From NCBI RefSeq assembly GCF_038150125.1, contig NZ_JBBVMF010000021.1, forward strand, positions 1 to 64,000: a DNA stretch of 64,000 nucleotides, given 5' to 3'. Below, one piece after another: positions 9,901 to 17,439 of this stretch. The position numbers were made by a program, and so were the translations under genes. The notes beneath the pieces were generated by a model. The model was given only the letters and a program-made list of their open reading frames with translations. It did no database searches and was not told the DNA's origin. Positions within the stretch are counted from its first letter, which is position 1. Each line of letters starts with the position of its first letter. This stretch comes from SW132 sp038150125. Lineage in GTDB: Bacteria > Bacteroidota > Rhodothermia > Balneolales > Balneolaceae.

Positions 9901-12690
9901 ATGATAAACGTTGTTGCGAATCTGATTGGCGCCAAAAATAGTAACTGCTGTTGCAGATTCAATGACCACTCCGTTGGCGTTGTTTTCAATCACGGAATTT
10001 GTGACACTGCCGAATGTAGCTCCGTCATCATTATTATCCGCGTATAGCCCGGCATAGGAACCATTGGATCCGCCATTGTTGCTGATCAGAGAATTGTTGA
10101 TTTCAACAACCGAAACAGTCCCGTTGCTGCTTCTGTCGCGAAGCCAGATTCCGTTTCTTGAGCTATTGGTAACGGTTATATTGTCGAAGGAAACGAGACT
10201 TTCTTCGATGAATATCCCATAAAATTCAGCATTGTCAATCAAGATATTACTAAATGTGTTGGAATAATCGACCGTGTTTGAAGATGAAGTCCCCATCTCC
10301 AGGTTGTACCGTCCGTAGCGGATATTAACATGATCAAAACTTGAGTTTCGTGTACCGTTGTTTCGCAGGTGAATTCCACCCCAGTCGCCACGAGACGGTG
10401 ATGTGGTACTGCCCTCGGGAGCTATATTTCCACCGTAATCATGATCATACAGTGATGTTAATGTAATTGGGTTTTCCTGGGTGCCTTGTGCGATTACCTG
10501 GCCTTCAAACCGCAATGCTGTGTTCGAATTTGTTATAGATGGAGCCGTTTTGATTGTAACGCCTGCTTCGATAGTAACGACGCTTCCACTAGCACTTGCG
10601 TTTCCAGATGATGCCAGAACATAGGTAGGATTCGGCAGTGCTTCAGGAACGGTTGCACTTATAGTGCCTCGCAGGTTCTCAGCGTAAAGTGCAACCCCGC
10701 CATAGGTGTTATTAGAGAACGTATTACTGTCGACATCAGAATCATCTGTATAGGAGAGAGACATATTTTGCCAGGTTCCAACGCCAAACCTGTTTCCATC
10801 AAAGGCGTTGTCAATCACGCGTGCACTATTGGTTAAAAGACCGGATTGACCGTTGTTGGCAAATGAGTTGCCGCGGAAAATAATATCAGCCGTGCTCATT
10901 CCATGATAGAGCCTTACCCCATGACTTGAGTTGTTGCTGATCGTGTTGTTTTCATAAAGCTGCGGTCCCGAATCGGCATATTCTGCAACAACCCCTATTC
11001 CCGAATTGCCTGAAATCTCGGAATTTGCCAGTTGTTCAATGCGGGTTTTGGTTCTGCTGCCCCCGCCATTAATATAAATGCCGTGGTCACCATTATTATT
11101 TGATGTAAACCCATCAAGATTGACGGGTGCGTTTGATTCTGCAGATAAAAAATAGAGCCCCGTATTTCCATTGAGGCTGGTTTCTCCCCCGGTCATATTG
11201 AGTGAAGATTCCCGAAAATAGAAACCATTTCGGCTATTACTTATGGAGTTCACGTTGCTCCAGCCGCTTTGAGATACCTCAGAATAAATTCCGTTACCGT
11301 TGTTATTGTTCACATACAGATCGGATAAACTTGCAGTGTTATCAAAATAGAGGACTCCGTCATTTGAATTACTTGAACCATACCGGAATACACTATGTGA
11401 AAGTTGTGAGCCCGCTCCAAAAAACTCAATCTGACCCCAGTTTCCAGGGCCGGGCGTGCTGGCATCACCATCGCCGTTGGAATCGCCGCCGGCCGCATCA
11501 TCGCGCGTCGATGTAAAGATGATAAGTGAATTTCCCGTACCATTTGATGATAATACACCATTAACCGTCATCGAAATGCCGGACCCAAACTTTACGATCG
11601 TCCCCGGTTCAACGGTTAGCGTGTTACCGGCAGTCACGGTAATATTTGATGATACCAAATAAACATTGCCGCTTTCCCAGGTTGTGTTGGAGCTAATGTT
11701 AGATGTTACTCCAATAACTGGCAGATCCATGCCGGAGCCGTCTCGCCAGGGTGTATAGTTGATATTGCTTGTTATGGCATCTCCATTTCCGGTGGGATTT
11801 GATGCAACTGTTGGACCGAGAGGACTTCCCCAATAGTTAAAACGTGCATCGAGTACATCACCGCCCAGGCTTTCAATTCCCCATGTTGAATTCCCGGCAA
11901 TATTATTATCACGTATCGTAGGCTGTGACGAACCTACTTCCTGTAACTGGATACCAATATCATTGGCTTTGATTTCGGAATTAGTTATCTCCGGTCGTCC
12001 ATTGTTTTCAATCAGGATACCAACGCCATTTGTATCAATCAGGGACTCATTAATGACAGCCTGAGAATTGATAGGGATTCGAATACCACCGGCCGTATTT
12101 CTGTAAATCTCACTTTGGGTTACGCTAAAATTCAGGCTCAAATCAGCAAAGATGCCAAACCCGGTATTATCATAAAATTTAGAGTTGCTGATATCTGATG
12201 AAGATGCCCGAAGATTAATTCCGTGCTCACCACTATTGCGAAATACCGAGTTGCTGATGGATACCGGAAAAGCATCTGTCGTGAAAAATATCATCCCTGA
12301 TCGGCTGGCTCCCGCACCATACTCAAACGTGGTGTAGTCGATCACCGAACCGGCGTCTGTTGTATTTCGAAATTCAACTGATCCCCAGTCACCCGGACTT
12401 TCACCAGTAGATGTAAAGATTATTCCATCAGTATCAGAGCCCGCTGAGGCCAGGGCTCCATCAACCAAAAGCGAGGCACCGCTTCCCATGATAATCGTAA
12501 CTCCGGGGTCGATCGTAAGTGTATTGCCGGCGGTTACGGTAACCGTTTGAGATACGGTCACCGGGCTGTCGGCAGCTGCCCAGGTTGTGTTTGTGGTGAT
12601 GTCGCTGTCAACTGTAAGCTGAGCAAGTGCAGTTGAAGTGAGCAAAAATAGTGACAATAGAAGGGTAATAGAAAGTATTCGTTTCGTCAT
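6958..12690 (-). CDS. Giant T9SS-secreted beta-helix protein with dockerin and cohesin-like domains
   Basis: A 1910-residue protein with a signal peptide (residues 1-23, ending 'STALAQ'). Five long right-handed beta-helix modules follow, each opening with a 'ItsNTTW..TVtaGNtLtIdPGvtI'-like header and a 'GnWG.I.fr' edge. Modules 3 and 4 are near-duplicates of 341 residues. A two-repeat dockerin-like segment lies at about 1612-1690 ('GDVSEEGSVTAFDG' and 'DVTGDGDITAFDA', each followed by a helix). A cohesin-like domain (about 1690-1812) and a T9SS type A sorting domain ('LEQNYPNPFNP', ending 'MTLIK') follow. The helix fold suggests polysaccharide binding or lysis, but I see no recognisable catalytic residues. 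It is first in the tandem pair with the cohesin protein downstream. An IS3 element sits 150 bp upstream of the start and may have altered its promoter. Confidence 0.88.
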   Translation of the reverse strand: MTKRILSITLLLSLFLLTSTALAQLTVDSDITTNTTWAAADSPVTVSQTVTVTAGNTLTIDPGVTIIMGSGASLLVDGALASAGSDTDGIIFTSTGESPGDWGSVEFRNTTDAGSVIDYTTFEYGAGASRSGMIFFTTDAFPVSISNSVFRNSGEHGINLRASSSDISNSKFYDNTGFGIFADLSLNFSVTQSEIYRNTAGGIRIPINSQAVINESLIDTNGVGILIENNGRPEITNSEIKANDIGIQLQEVGSSQPTIRDNNIAGNSTWGIESLGGDVLDARFNYWGSPLGPTVASNPTGNGDAITSNINYTPWRDGSGMDLPVIGVTSNISSNTTWESGNVYLVSSNITVTAGNTLTVEPGTIVKFGSGISMTVNGVLSSNGTGNSLIIFTSTRDDAAGGDSNGDGDASTPGPGNWGQIEFFGAGSQLSHSVFRYGSSNSNDGVLYFDNTASLSDLYVNNNNGNGIYSEVSQSGWSNVNSISNSRNGFYFRESSLNMTGGETSLNGNTGLYFLSAESNAPVNLDGFTSNNNGDHGIYINGGGSRTKTRIEQLANSEISGNSGIGVVAEYADSGPQLYENNTISNNSSHGVRLYHGMSTADIIFRGNSFANNGQSGLLTNSARVIDNAFDGNRFGVGTWQNMSLSYTDDSDVDSNTFSNNTYGGVALYAENLRGTISATVPEALPNPTYVLASSGNASASGSVVTIEAGVTIKTAPSITNSNTALRFEGQVIAQGTQENPITLTSLYDHDYGGNIAPEGSTTSPSRGDWGGIHLRNNGTRNSSFDHVNIRYGRYNLEMGTSSSNTVDYSNTFSNILIDNAEFYGIFIEESLVSFDNITVTNSSRNGIWLRDRSSNGTVSVVEINNSLISNNGGSNGSYAGLYADNNDDGATFGSVTNSVIENNANGVVIESATAVTIFGANQIRNNVYHGVSLNSNRQRQDISLFGNTFANNGQSGVRSSKAVFIDNRFEGNRFGVAAWNRLGHIFVDENGVDGNEFVDNTYNNSIAIYSSNLSDTLSATMPEAFNNSSYLLASIGNAVNSGDSLVIDPGVTIKTAPELVNNNTQFRVEGKLIAEGSEQDPIVFTSLFDHDYGGNIAQVDDETSPSRGNWGGLHLRNNGSADTRLANVYVRYARVNLELGTSSSSQVEYSSIFKNLWLDNASLYGVFQEESAVEFDSLTVTNSSRHGVWIRDRSSNGFGTRAILRKSVIQNNGGSNNSYAGLFADDNDDGASFTEITNSVIENNSNGVIIERSTQPTSMQFNEILNNAGNGIYARISGIESDEALEISGSTISGHTSGTGIISTRAFIEDNTFENNNLPIAVMGEISRDGTTNADGNFYDGNTFTDHTYADAIGIYSNNNLPLNGNLGYSWPSSYTNPAYIPITGTTYINSGDSVNIAPGTVVKLGRGSNNDSFRIEGSLVAEGSADSKIIFTSLLDDTYAGDTNRDSTDTAPSRGNWRELLFYGSSSSQSLVKHVIVRYANTNLFFDQNSEILVDSSFVSNATYGIFSEDGAKPTIRNSDIHSNRYGFRVQNDSDDPNIHLNNFYNNDDAALYAFRDVTAINNYWGDSTGPFVADDSNTDPNLGGQGNQILVSGSNRVEYEPWQVSRSGVLLGDVSEEGSVTAFDGSLILQFVVGDLELAESQQTAADVTGDGDITAFDASNVLQYVVGAIGGFPGAGKAPSFAPEDLFELNTQISDASFDLIIQSKGALPLYSGQISLDYDDTRFTSVELIGTTETTEWSDRIRAEDGTVTAAVAGVEPSVTMGDLVHLRFHFDESFAGSPGDFDITDLKLNEIDLTEAANQVATSTMDELNLPEAFSLEQNYPNPFNPATNIQYQLPESGKVTVSVFNSIGQQVALLANRENRPAGIYTVSWDAGSAASGVYFYRIEVAGESGATFMDVKKMTLIK
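7621..7857 (-). other. Dockerin-type calcium-binding repeat pair
   Basis: This stretch encodes two F-hand-like loops about 35 residues apart. The first reads D-V-S-E-E-G-S-V-T-A-F-D and the second D-V-T-G-D-G-D-I-T-A-F-D, each followed by a 'xILQFVVG'-like helix. The second loop has the better set of calcium ligands; in the first, E and S replace two of the usual Asp/Asn. Dockerins bind cohesins, and cohesin-like domains are encoded both in this gene and in the next one. Confidence 0.8.
8930..10690 (-). repeat. Internal 1023-bp tandem duplication in the beta-helix gene
   Basis: Matching landmarks repeat at an offset of 1023 nt (341 codons): the 'GGAGCCGTTTT' tract at 9518 and 10541, and the 'CCATCATTAT' Asp-rich tract near 9000 and 10020. 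The two protein modules share headers, the 'SLxDHDYGGNIA' insert and the 'WxRDRSSNG' loop. Lower similarity among the other three modules points to an old repeat family with one more recent duplication. Confidence 0.8.
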
Positions 12691-12841
12691 GGTAGCCTGT
12701 AGTTCTGATTAATTTAAAGCAGAGATTCGGTCGGATTTTTTCCGTAGATGATTTATGATGCCGAATCAGATGATATAAGTTATCCTTACACATAACTTGC
12801 GTAAGTGTAGGGACATGAGTGTCATTAAAATATTCTAAGTC

Positions 12842-12866
12842 TGTAGATGCCTAAATATGGTTGACA
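12842..12866. repeat. IS3 left inverted repeat (IRL)
   Basis: TGTAGATGCC followed by a variable core and GGTTGACA. It matches the right end in 19 of 25 positions. The GTC at 12839-12841 is the target duplication. Confidence 0.9.
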
Positions 12867-12869
12867 CTT

Positions 12870-13733
12870 TTAATTAACATGTAACCTATTGGTCGCCGTT
12901 AACGGCGACCAAATATTTACGCGATAATCAGGGTGGCCACCCTGATTACGTTCTTTGATAAATTGATTCGGTGACAACTTTTTCGGAAGCCCCCGGTGTG
13001 GTTTACTACGGTTGTACAACCGCACTGCTTTGGCAACTCCCTGGCATAATGACCGATAACCATCAGTTGTGTAATACGCCAGATAATTATGTTTGATCGT
13101 TCGGTTGACCCGTTCGCAATAGGCATTCTGCCAGGCATAGTGAGCCATACTGTGACGGACCTCCCGTCGGCCAAGATAGCCGGTAAACTCAGCACTGGTG
13201 TATTGGACCCCACGATCGGTATGAACAACCAGGTTGCTTGTATCCTCGCCTTTTTGGCCGGCAAACGCCTTGGCGAGGCAACGAACCTGACTTGCCGCGC
13301 TCAGATCCCGGCTGCACCGGCTGGCCAGGATCTGGCGGGTATATACATCAATTACAAAGCTGACGTAATACCAGCGACCGCCGCTCCACACATAGGTGAT
13401 ATCGGTTTGCCACACCTGGTTCGGAGCGGTTATATTCATCCCTTCAATCAAGTTGGAACAAATAGTCACTCCAGCTACGGTAAACGATCGTGGGGATGAT
13501 TTTACCCGAAACCCACAGTTAAGCAGTACCTGTTCGGTCCAATCGCGGCCACGAGGCATTTGCTCGCGCACTGCATAGTGGATATCACGGCACCCCATTT
13601 GGTTATGCTGCTCGCGAACCTCGCTGGCCAGTTCTACGGTTTTAAGCAAATCCCGTTTCTCCTGGTTCAGCCGGGCAATGCCCTGGTGGGCACCCTGTCG
13701 GGAAATATTTTGCCAGTCAAGCATCAGCTTCAT
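12870..13733 (-). CDS. IS3-family transposase OrfB (DDE integrase domain)
   Basis: 287 residues from the ATG. This is the catalytic part of the transposase, with an N-terminal HTH_21-like region and a retroviral-integrase-type core. The DDE triad is visible: first Asp in 'WQTDITYV', second in 'VVHTDRGVQYTS', Glu in 'YCERVNRTIKHN'. The start overlaps the orfA stop as ATGA. The orfB frame stays open upstream of this ATG ('KKVRLRCFEWFFDNKEK') back to the A9 tract in orfA, so the active enzyme is probably an OrfAB fusion of about 420 residues made by -1 frameshifting. The last 80 bp contain two perfect palindromes. Confidence 0.95.
   Translation of the reverse strand: MKLMLDWQNISRQGAHQGIARLNQEKRDLLKTVELASEVREQHNQMGCRDIHYAVREQMPRGRDWTEQVLLNCGFRVKSSPRSFTVAGVTICSNLIEGMNITAPNQVWQTDITYVWSGGRWYYVSFVIDVYTRQILASRCSRDLSAASQVRCLAKAFAGQKGEDTSNLVVHTDRGVQYTSAEFTGYLGRREVRHSMAHYAWQNAYCERVNRTIKHNYLAYYTTDGYRSLCQGVAKAVRLYNRSKPHRGLPKKLSPNQFIKERNQGGHPDYRVNIWSPLTATNRLHVN
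12891..12910. repeat. Perfect 20-bp palindrome in the orfB 3' end
   Basis: GGTCGCCGTT is followed immediately by its reverse complement AACGGCGACC. It lies inside the last codons of orfB and may form a hairpin in the transposase mRNA or in readthrough transcripts. Confidence 0.85.
12925..12948. repeat. Perfect 24-bp palindrome in the orfB 3' end
   Basis: TAATCAGGGTGG is followed immediately by CCACCCTGATTA. It begins 14 bp after the 20-bp palindrome. Both lie within coding sequence, so chance is an unlikely explanation. Confidence 0.85.
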
Positions 13734-14134
13734 TGTCCAGGTGATTTTTTCTTTGTTGTCGAAGAACCACTCGAAGCAGCGGAGTCGTACTTTTTTTTTA
13801 AATCCTCGCCGACCTCATCACTGGCCAGGTCGATAAACTTCTTATAGTAATCGATCTGCATCTGTTTGTGGCCTACGGCCTGTTCGAGTTCGGCGATCTT
13901 CTGCTGCATTTGCTTAAGTTTCTCGGTTTGAGAATCTTTGTCGACCACGAGTACGGCTCCTTTTTTATTATAGGTTGAGTAGCGGTGAATCCAGCGATAA
14001 ATGGTGGTCATAGAGACCTGATATTCACGCGAAGCAGCCGCTATACTGAGTTTGCCGGATTCAACCAACCGGACAACTTCTTTGCGCAAGGTAGGTGAAA
14101 AAGTTCGGCGTTGCCGAAGATATTTTTTAGACAT
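13730..14134 (-). CDS. IS3-family transposase OrfA (HTH)
   Basis: 134 residues. The DNA-binding subunit of the IS3 transposase has an N-terminal helix-turn-helix ('RRTFSPTLRKEVVRLVESG', then 'AASREYQVSMTTIYRWI') that recognises the element ends, and a C-terminal leucine-zipper-like coiled coil (about residues 70-100) for oligomerisation. Near its end the mRNA reads A-AAA-AAG inside a run of nine A (13799-13791), a typical -1 slippery heptamer, and orfB is in that frame. Its stop overlaps the orfB start by ATGA. Confidence 0.93.
   Translation of the reverse strand: MSKKYLRQRRTFSPTLRKEVVRLVESGKLSIAAASREYQVSMTTIYRWIHRYSTYNKKGAVLVVDKDSQTEKLKQMQQKIAELEQAVGHKQMQIDYYKKFIDLASDEVGEDLKKKYDSAASSGSSTTKKKSPGQ
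13791..13799 (-). promoter_or_regulatory. Programmed -1 frameshift slippery site (A9)
   Basis: Nine consecutive A residues on the coding strand within orfA are read TTA-AAA-AAA-AAG. A slip of one base back joins orfA to the open orfB frame and produces OrfAB. This mechanism is established for IS3-family elements; its use here is inferred. Confidence 0.75.
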
Positions 14135-14162
14135 AAGTATTCAAGTTTTAAGTGAAAATTTA

Positions 14163-14187
14163 TGTCAACCTATGCTAGGCACCTACA
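14163..14187. repeat. IS3 right inverted repeat (IRR)
   Basis: Reverse complement begins TGTAGGTGCC and ends GGTTGACA, matching the left end. GTC at 14188-14190 completes the target duplication. Confidence 0.9.
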
Positions 14188-14318
14188 GTCTTTAAGCCAC
14201 AATGCAAAAGCGGTGGATTTCGATTGTCAACTTCTATTAAAAGGGGAGAAAAATTTGGCATTAAATTCATAAAAAACATGAAGTAAACGCTGTATGATGG
14301 AGAAATCTAATTGGCTGG

Positions 14319-15068
14319 TTAGTCTGACGTTGAACCGTAAATAGTATTATAATCTTTGATGACAGTTTCAAGATAGGCTTCATCAGAGATGGACGAATCT
14401 TCAGCTCCCGTTTTTTGCTCAATGGCGCTTCGCGTCCGGGCCATTAGCTTTCGATGAGCGTCGGGCGAGTAGGTTTGGCGGGCGTTCAGAAGATTTTTGA
14501 TCACATTAATATCCTTGTCCTCAAGTTCGGCTGCACCTTCGTAGACAACATCACGATCGAGCTCTGTATGGTTAAAGAGCTGCCGGTGAGAGAGCTGATC
14601 ATCCCGCTCATTTACAACGCAGGTGCCGGCTACTATGTCGCCAAGTCGCTGGCCTCTGCCATTGATGAGAATGGTTAAAATGGCCACGACTCCTCCGGTG
14701 GCTGAAATCTCGATGAACCGAAACAGCCAGCGTATCAAGTAGGAACCGAGTGAGGCGCGTGTTCCGTCAATGCGGGTGACGCGAATGCCCATAATTTTTT
14801 TACCAACGGTCCGGCCATTCCAGAGCGTTTCAATGAGGGGGAAATAGATGAAATAGGGCAGAAAAATGGCAAGTGTGACGATCCAGTTTATGTTCAGGCT
14901 TTCAACAATATCGGAAGGAACAATACCGCCCCATGACCACATAAAAACCATGATATAAATCACATATAAAAAAACGTCATACAGCCAGGCAACTATTCTG
15001 TAGATAAGGGGTGCAGGCTTGTAAGTAAGACGAACATGCCTGCTTGTTTCAATTCCAATCTGGTCCAT
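14319..15068 (-). CDS. RDD-family membrane protein
   Basis: 249 residues. The RDD domain spans about residues 18-155 and holds the family's conserved polar residues inside membrane helices: 'YRIVAWLYD', then 'LWNGRTVGKKIMGIRV' near 85-100, then 'GRGQRLGDIVAGT' near 135. I count about four hydrophobic segments. The C-terminal ~85 residues are hydrophilic and probably cytoplasmic. RDD proteins are of mixed or unknown function; some are linked to ion transport. The gene is divergent from the SpoIIM-like gene at 15461, and RDD genes commonly accompany SpoIIM/MoxR/DUF58 clusters, so it probably belongs to that envelope module. Confidence 0.88.
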   Translation of the reverse strand: MDQIGIETSRHVRLTYKPAPLIYRIVAWLYDVFLYVIYIMVFMWSWGGIVPSDIVESLNINWIVTLAIFLPYFIYFPLIETLWNGRTVGKKIMGIRVTRIDGTRASLGSYLIRWLFRFIEISATGGVVAILTILINGRGQRLGDIVAGTCVVNERDDQLSHRQLFNHTELDRDVVYEGAAELEDKDINVIKNLLNARQTYSPDAHRKLMARTRSAIEQKTGAEDSSISDEAYLETVIKDYNTIYGSTSD

Positions 15069-15460
15069 TTGTAAATTTCTTTTCTTTTATCACTCAAATC
15101 AATTACTATCTTCTAACCCGGATTTCTCACCAAGAAATTTTCCTGCGGCTAATATACAACGTCCCGTTCAACTGATGAAATAGACCGAAAACTAACAAAC
15201 CGAATGGAGATCACCTATAGTGTCATGTCAACTTTCATTTATCGAATAAAGACCTGAAAGCATCCCCGGTGCCAGTGTTTTCTGGTCCCGATCCCTCGGG
15301 GCTTTCCGTCCCGCGGCGGTCGAGATGTCAGCGTCTAAAACCAACGCTGTCAGATCCCCCATAGGGATCCCTTCGGGGCGGTGGGTGCTGACAGGTTGCT
15401 TTCGACATTTCATATTTGACTAAACACTATTCTGTTTTCCCTGTTAACTAAAACCAGCTA
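15069..15460. other. Divergent promoter region containing a MITE-like element
   Basis: This 392-bp space separates the divergent RDD and SpoIIM-like genes, so both promoters should lie here. Most of the right half is the inverted-repeat element at 15217-15430. No open frame or RNA gene was recognised. Confidence 0.6.
15217..15430. repeat. MITE-like element with terminal inverted repeats
   Basis: Ends are ATAGTGT...GTCAA on the left and TTGAC...ACACTAT on the right; the 7-bp tips are exact inverse repeats and complementarity continues imperfectly for about 40 bp. The interior has a second near-palindrome (GTCAGCGT...ACGCTGTC) and a near-direct repeat of GATCCCTTCGGGGC at about 15290 and 15367. 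It is non-coding and ends 30 bp before the SpoIIM-like start. Confidence 0.65.
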
Positions 15461-16498
15461 TTGTTGAGAGAAGTTACCTTCATAAAAAATAACGAAGAGC
15501 GGTGGAAAACGTTCGAGAATCTGCTTCATATAGACCAGGTCGCAGATCCCGATCAGCTTGCGGAACTCTACATCGAACTGACCGATGACCTCGCCTATGC
15601 ACAAAGCCACTTTCCGGGAAGTGAGTCGGAACGGTATTTGAACCGGCTTACGGTAAAAGTCCACGATGAAATCCATCAAACCCGCAAAGAGGAGATGGGG
15701 CGGTTTGTGACGTTCTGGACCCGCGAGCTTCCCGAAATTTACGCGATCAGGCAAAAAGAGCTACTCTATTCGTTTGTGGTGATGATACTCGCACTGTCGA
15801 TCGGTTACCTGAGCCAAAGCAGTGACCCTGATTTTGTACGATCTATACTGGGCGATCAGTATGTAAACATGACGATCAACAATATCGAAACCGGCGATCC
15901 CATGGCAGTTTATTCGAGCCACCGTCAGATGGATATGTTCCTGGGAATCACCTTTAATAATGTGCGAGTGTCATTTCTGATTTTTGTCTTCGGTCTGCTG
16001 ACTGCCATTGGGGTCGGTTTTATCTTGATTCAGAATGGAATCATGATCGGGTCGTTCTTGCAGTTTTTCAACCAGTACGATTTAATGGGCGAATCGCTGC
16101 GAATCGTTTTTATTCACGGCACGCTCGAAGTGTCTGCTATTGTCATTGCCGGCGCGGCGGGTTTTGTTTTAGGCAATAGCTTCTTGTTTCCGGGCACCTA
16201 TACCCGAAGCCGGTCTTTTTTGAAAGGTGCCAAAGAAGGTGTGAAAATGATTGTGGGGCTGATCCCGGTTTTTATCACTGCCGGCGTGCTTGAGTCTTTT
16301 GTGACGCGCTACACGGGAATGCCGGTTGCCCTAAGCCTTGCCATCATTGGGCTGTCCTCCTTTTTTATACTTTGGTATTACGTTTGGTTACCGCAAAAAA
16401 TAAAACGCTCTCAATTTAATTTAGAACCACCATCGGAGGGCACTGCTTTGGTGCAAAGTCCTCTATCAAATACCACAACCAATGGATCACAACTTTAA
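15461..16498 (+). CDS. SpoIIM-like (stage II sporulation protein M family) membrane protein
   Basis: 345 residues from a TTG start; an adjacent TTG at 15464 is an alternative. The N-terminal ~100 residues are hydrophilic ('MLREVTFIKNNEERWKTFENLL'), followed by a hydrophobic domain with about five helices, including 'GVGFILIQNGIMIGSFLQFF' near 185-205 and 'IVFIHGTLEVSAIVIAGAAG' near 225-245, the most conserved part of the DUF95/SpoIIM family. These proteins occur far outside sporulating bacteria, usually in MoxR/DUF58/DUF4129/RDD clusters, as here. Their role is presumed to concern the envelope but is not established. It overlaps the next gene by 17 bp, so translation is probably coupled. Confidence 0.85.
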   Translation: MLREVTFIKNNEERWKTFENLLHIDQVADPDQLAELYIELTDDLAYAQSHFPGSESERYLNRLTVKVHDEIHQTRKEEMGRFVTFWTRELPEIYAIRQKELLYSFVVMILALSIGYLSQSSDPDFVRSILGDQYVNMTINNIETGDPMAVYSSHRQMDMFLGITFNNVRVSFLIFVFGLLTAIGVGFILIQNGIMIGSFLQFFNQYDLMGESLRIVFIHGTLEVSAIVIAGAAGFVLGNSFLFPGTYTRSRSFLKGAKEGVKMIVGLIPVFITAGVLESFVTRYTGMPVALSLAIIGLSSFFILWYYVWLPQKIKRSQFNLEPPSEGTALVQSPLSNTTTNGSQL

Positions 16499-17378
16499 TG
16501 TAAGACAGGCGCGCTCCGTGGGGGACGTTCTTGGCGACACCTTTACCTACATCCGGGTATACTATAAAAGCCTGGCAAAAATGATTGCCGTTTATGTTTT
16601 AGCACCGCTTATGGTAGGTTCAATAGTTATTTCAAGCTCAATGGGAGAGTTGATGACCGAATTCACGGCGGGGCTACAAGATCAGCCCGATCCCAATTTA
16701 TTCAGTACGGGTCTTGAATTTTTTGCCGGTTTCTTTTTTTTGATGATTTCCTACTTCTTATTGATGGGAGTTGTCTACCAGCATATCTATTATGCCGGGA
16801 AAGGAGAGGTGCCGGAAAGTATTTCCGATTTTAGTGACGGGATGTTTTCGAAACTCCTGCGACTCATTCCTGCATTGCTGATTGTTGCTGCACTCTTCTT
16901 TTTTGTGGTGCTGTTGGGAGGTTTTGCTGCTATTGAAATTTCGGGATTTCTTGTGCTTTTTTTCATTCCACTTGGTGTCTACCTGATGATAAAGTTAGTT
17001 CTGTTCCCCATCGCATTTTTCGTGGAAGACGCCGGTGGATTCAATTCACTTGTCCGATCTTGGGAGCTGACAAACGGATATTTCTGGTCAACATTTGGTG
17101 TCTACTTATTAATTACGATTGTCTTCGGGATTCTGTCTCAGCTTTTGAGTACCCCGCTTTTCGTGGTGACGGCAATTGCCGGTGCCGGCCTGGGAACCGA
17201 GAGTGGAATAATGGAGATTATAGTGGTTTTTACCTACACACTGTCCTTTGTTTTTCAAGTGCTGTTTTTCGCGGCCCAGTCAATTGCTCTCGGCCTTCAC
17301 TATTTTAATCTTGAAGAACGAAAAGAGGGACAAACCTTAGGCGAGCAGGTTGCCGGGCTGGAAAATGAAACAGCTTAA
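16482..17378 (+). CDS. Polytopic membrane protein of the SpoIIM/MoxR cluster
   Basis: 298 residues with about six strongly hydrophobic segments (near 35-58, 85-108, 125-150, 155-180, 200-225, 240-270) and short charged tails. The layout resembles membrane proteins annotated as 'glycerophosphoryl diester phosphodiesterase membrane domain' or DUF-type partners found beside SpoIIM-like genes. No catalytic motif is visible. The start overlaps the SpoIIM-like gene by 17 bp, so the two are one transcription unit. The function is unknown; the call rests on hydrophobicity and context. Confidence 0.75.
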   Translation: MDHNFNVRQARSVGDVLGDTFTYIRVYYKSLAKMIAVYVLAPLMVGSIVISSSMGELMTEFTAGLQDQPDPNLFSTGLEFFAGFFFLMISYFLLMGVVYQHIYYAGKGEVPESISDFSDGMFSKLLRLIPALLIVAALFFFVVLLGGFAAIEISGFLVLFFIPLGVYLMIKLVLFPIAFFVEDAGGFNSLVRSWELTNGYFWSTFGVYLLITIVFGILSQLLSTPLFVVTAIAGAGLGTESGIMEIIVVFTYTLSFVFQVLFFAAQSIALGLHYFNLEERKEGQTLGEQVAGLENETA

Positions 17379-17439
17379 CATGGATGAGAAAAAATGGGAG
17401 TGCATTAATAAGGTGCAGTGACATCGATAAAAATCGAAA

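Larger units (their letters stand above)
12842..14187 (-). mobile_element. Complete IS3-family insertion sequence (1346 bp)
   Basis: Both ends carry related 25-bp inverted repeats starting TGTAG (12842-12866 and 14163-14187; 19 of 25 positions match). They are flanked by a 3-bp direct repeat GTC (12839-12841 and 14188-14190), the target duplication size usual for IS3. Inside are overlapping orfA and orfB, with orfB in the -1 frame and an A-rich slippery site. All parts look intact, so it may be active. It lies in the promoter region of the beta-helix gene. Confidence 0.95.

Noticed and set aside
8930..10690. Possible CRISPR-like periodic repeats
   Set aside because: The repeated unit is 1023 bp and in frame within a beta-helix protein; no short repeats with unique spacers.
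1354..12690. A full cellulosome locus
   Set aside because: No glycoside hydrolase, carbohydrate-binding module or SLH anchor was recognised; only cohesin-like and dockerin domains plus T9SS signals.
13089..13499. A 136-codon plus-strand frame in the IS element
   Set aside because: It is antisense to the DDE transposase catalytic domain.
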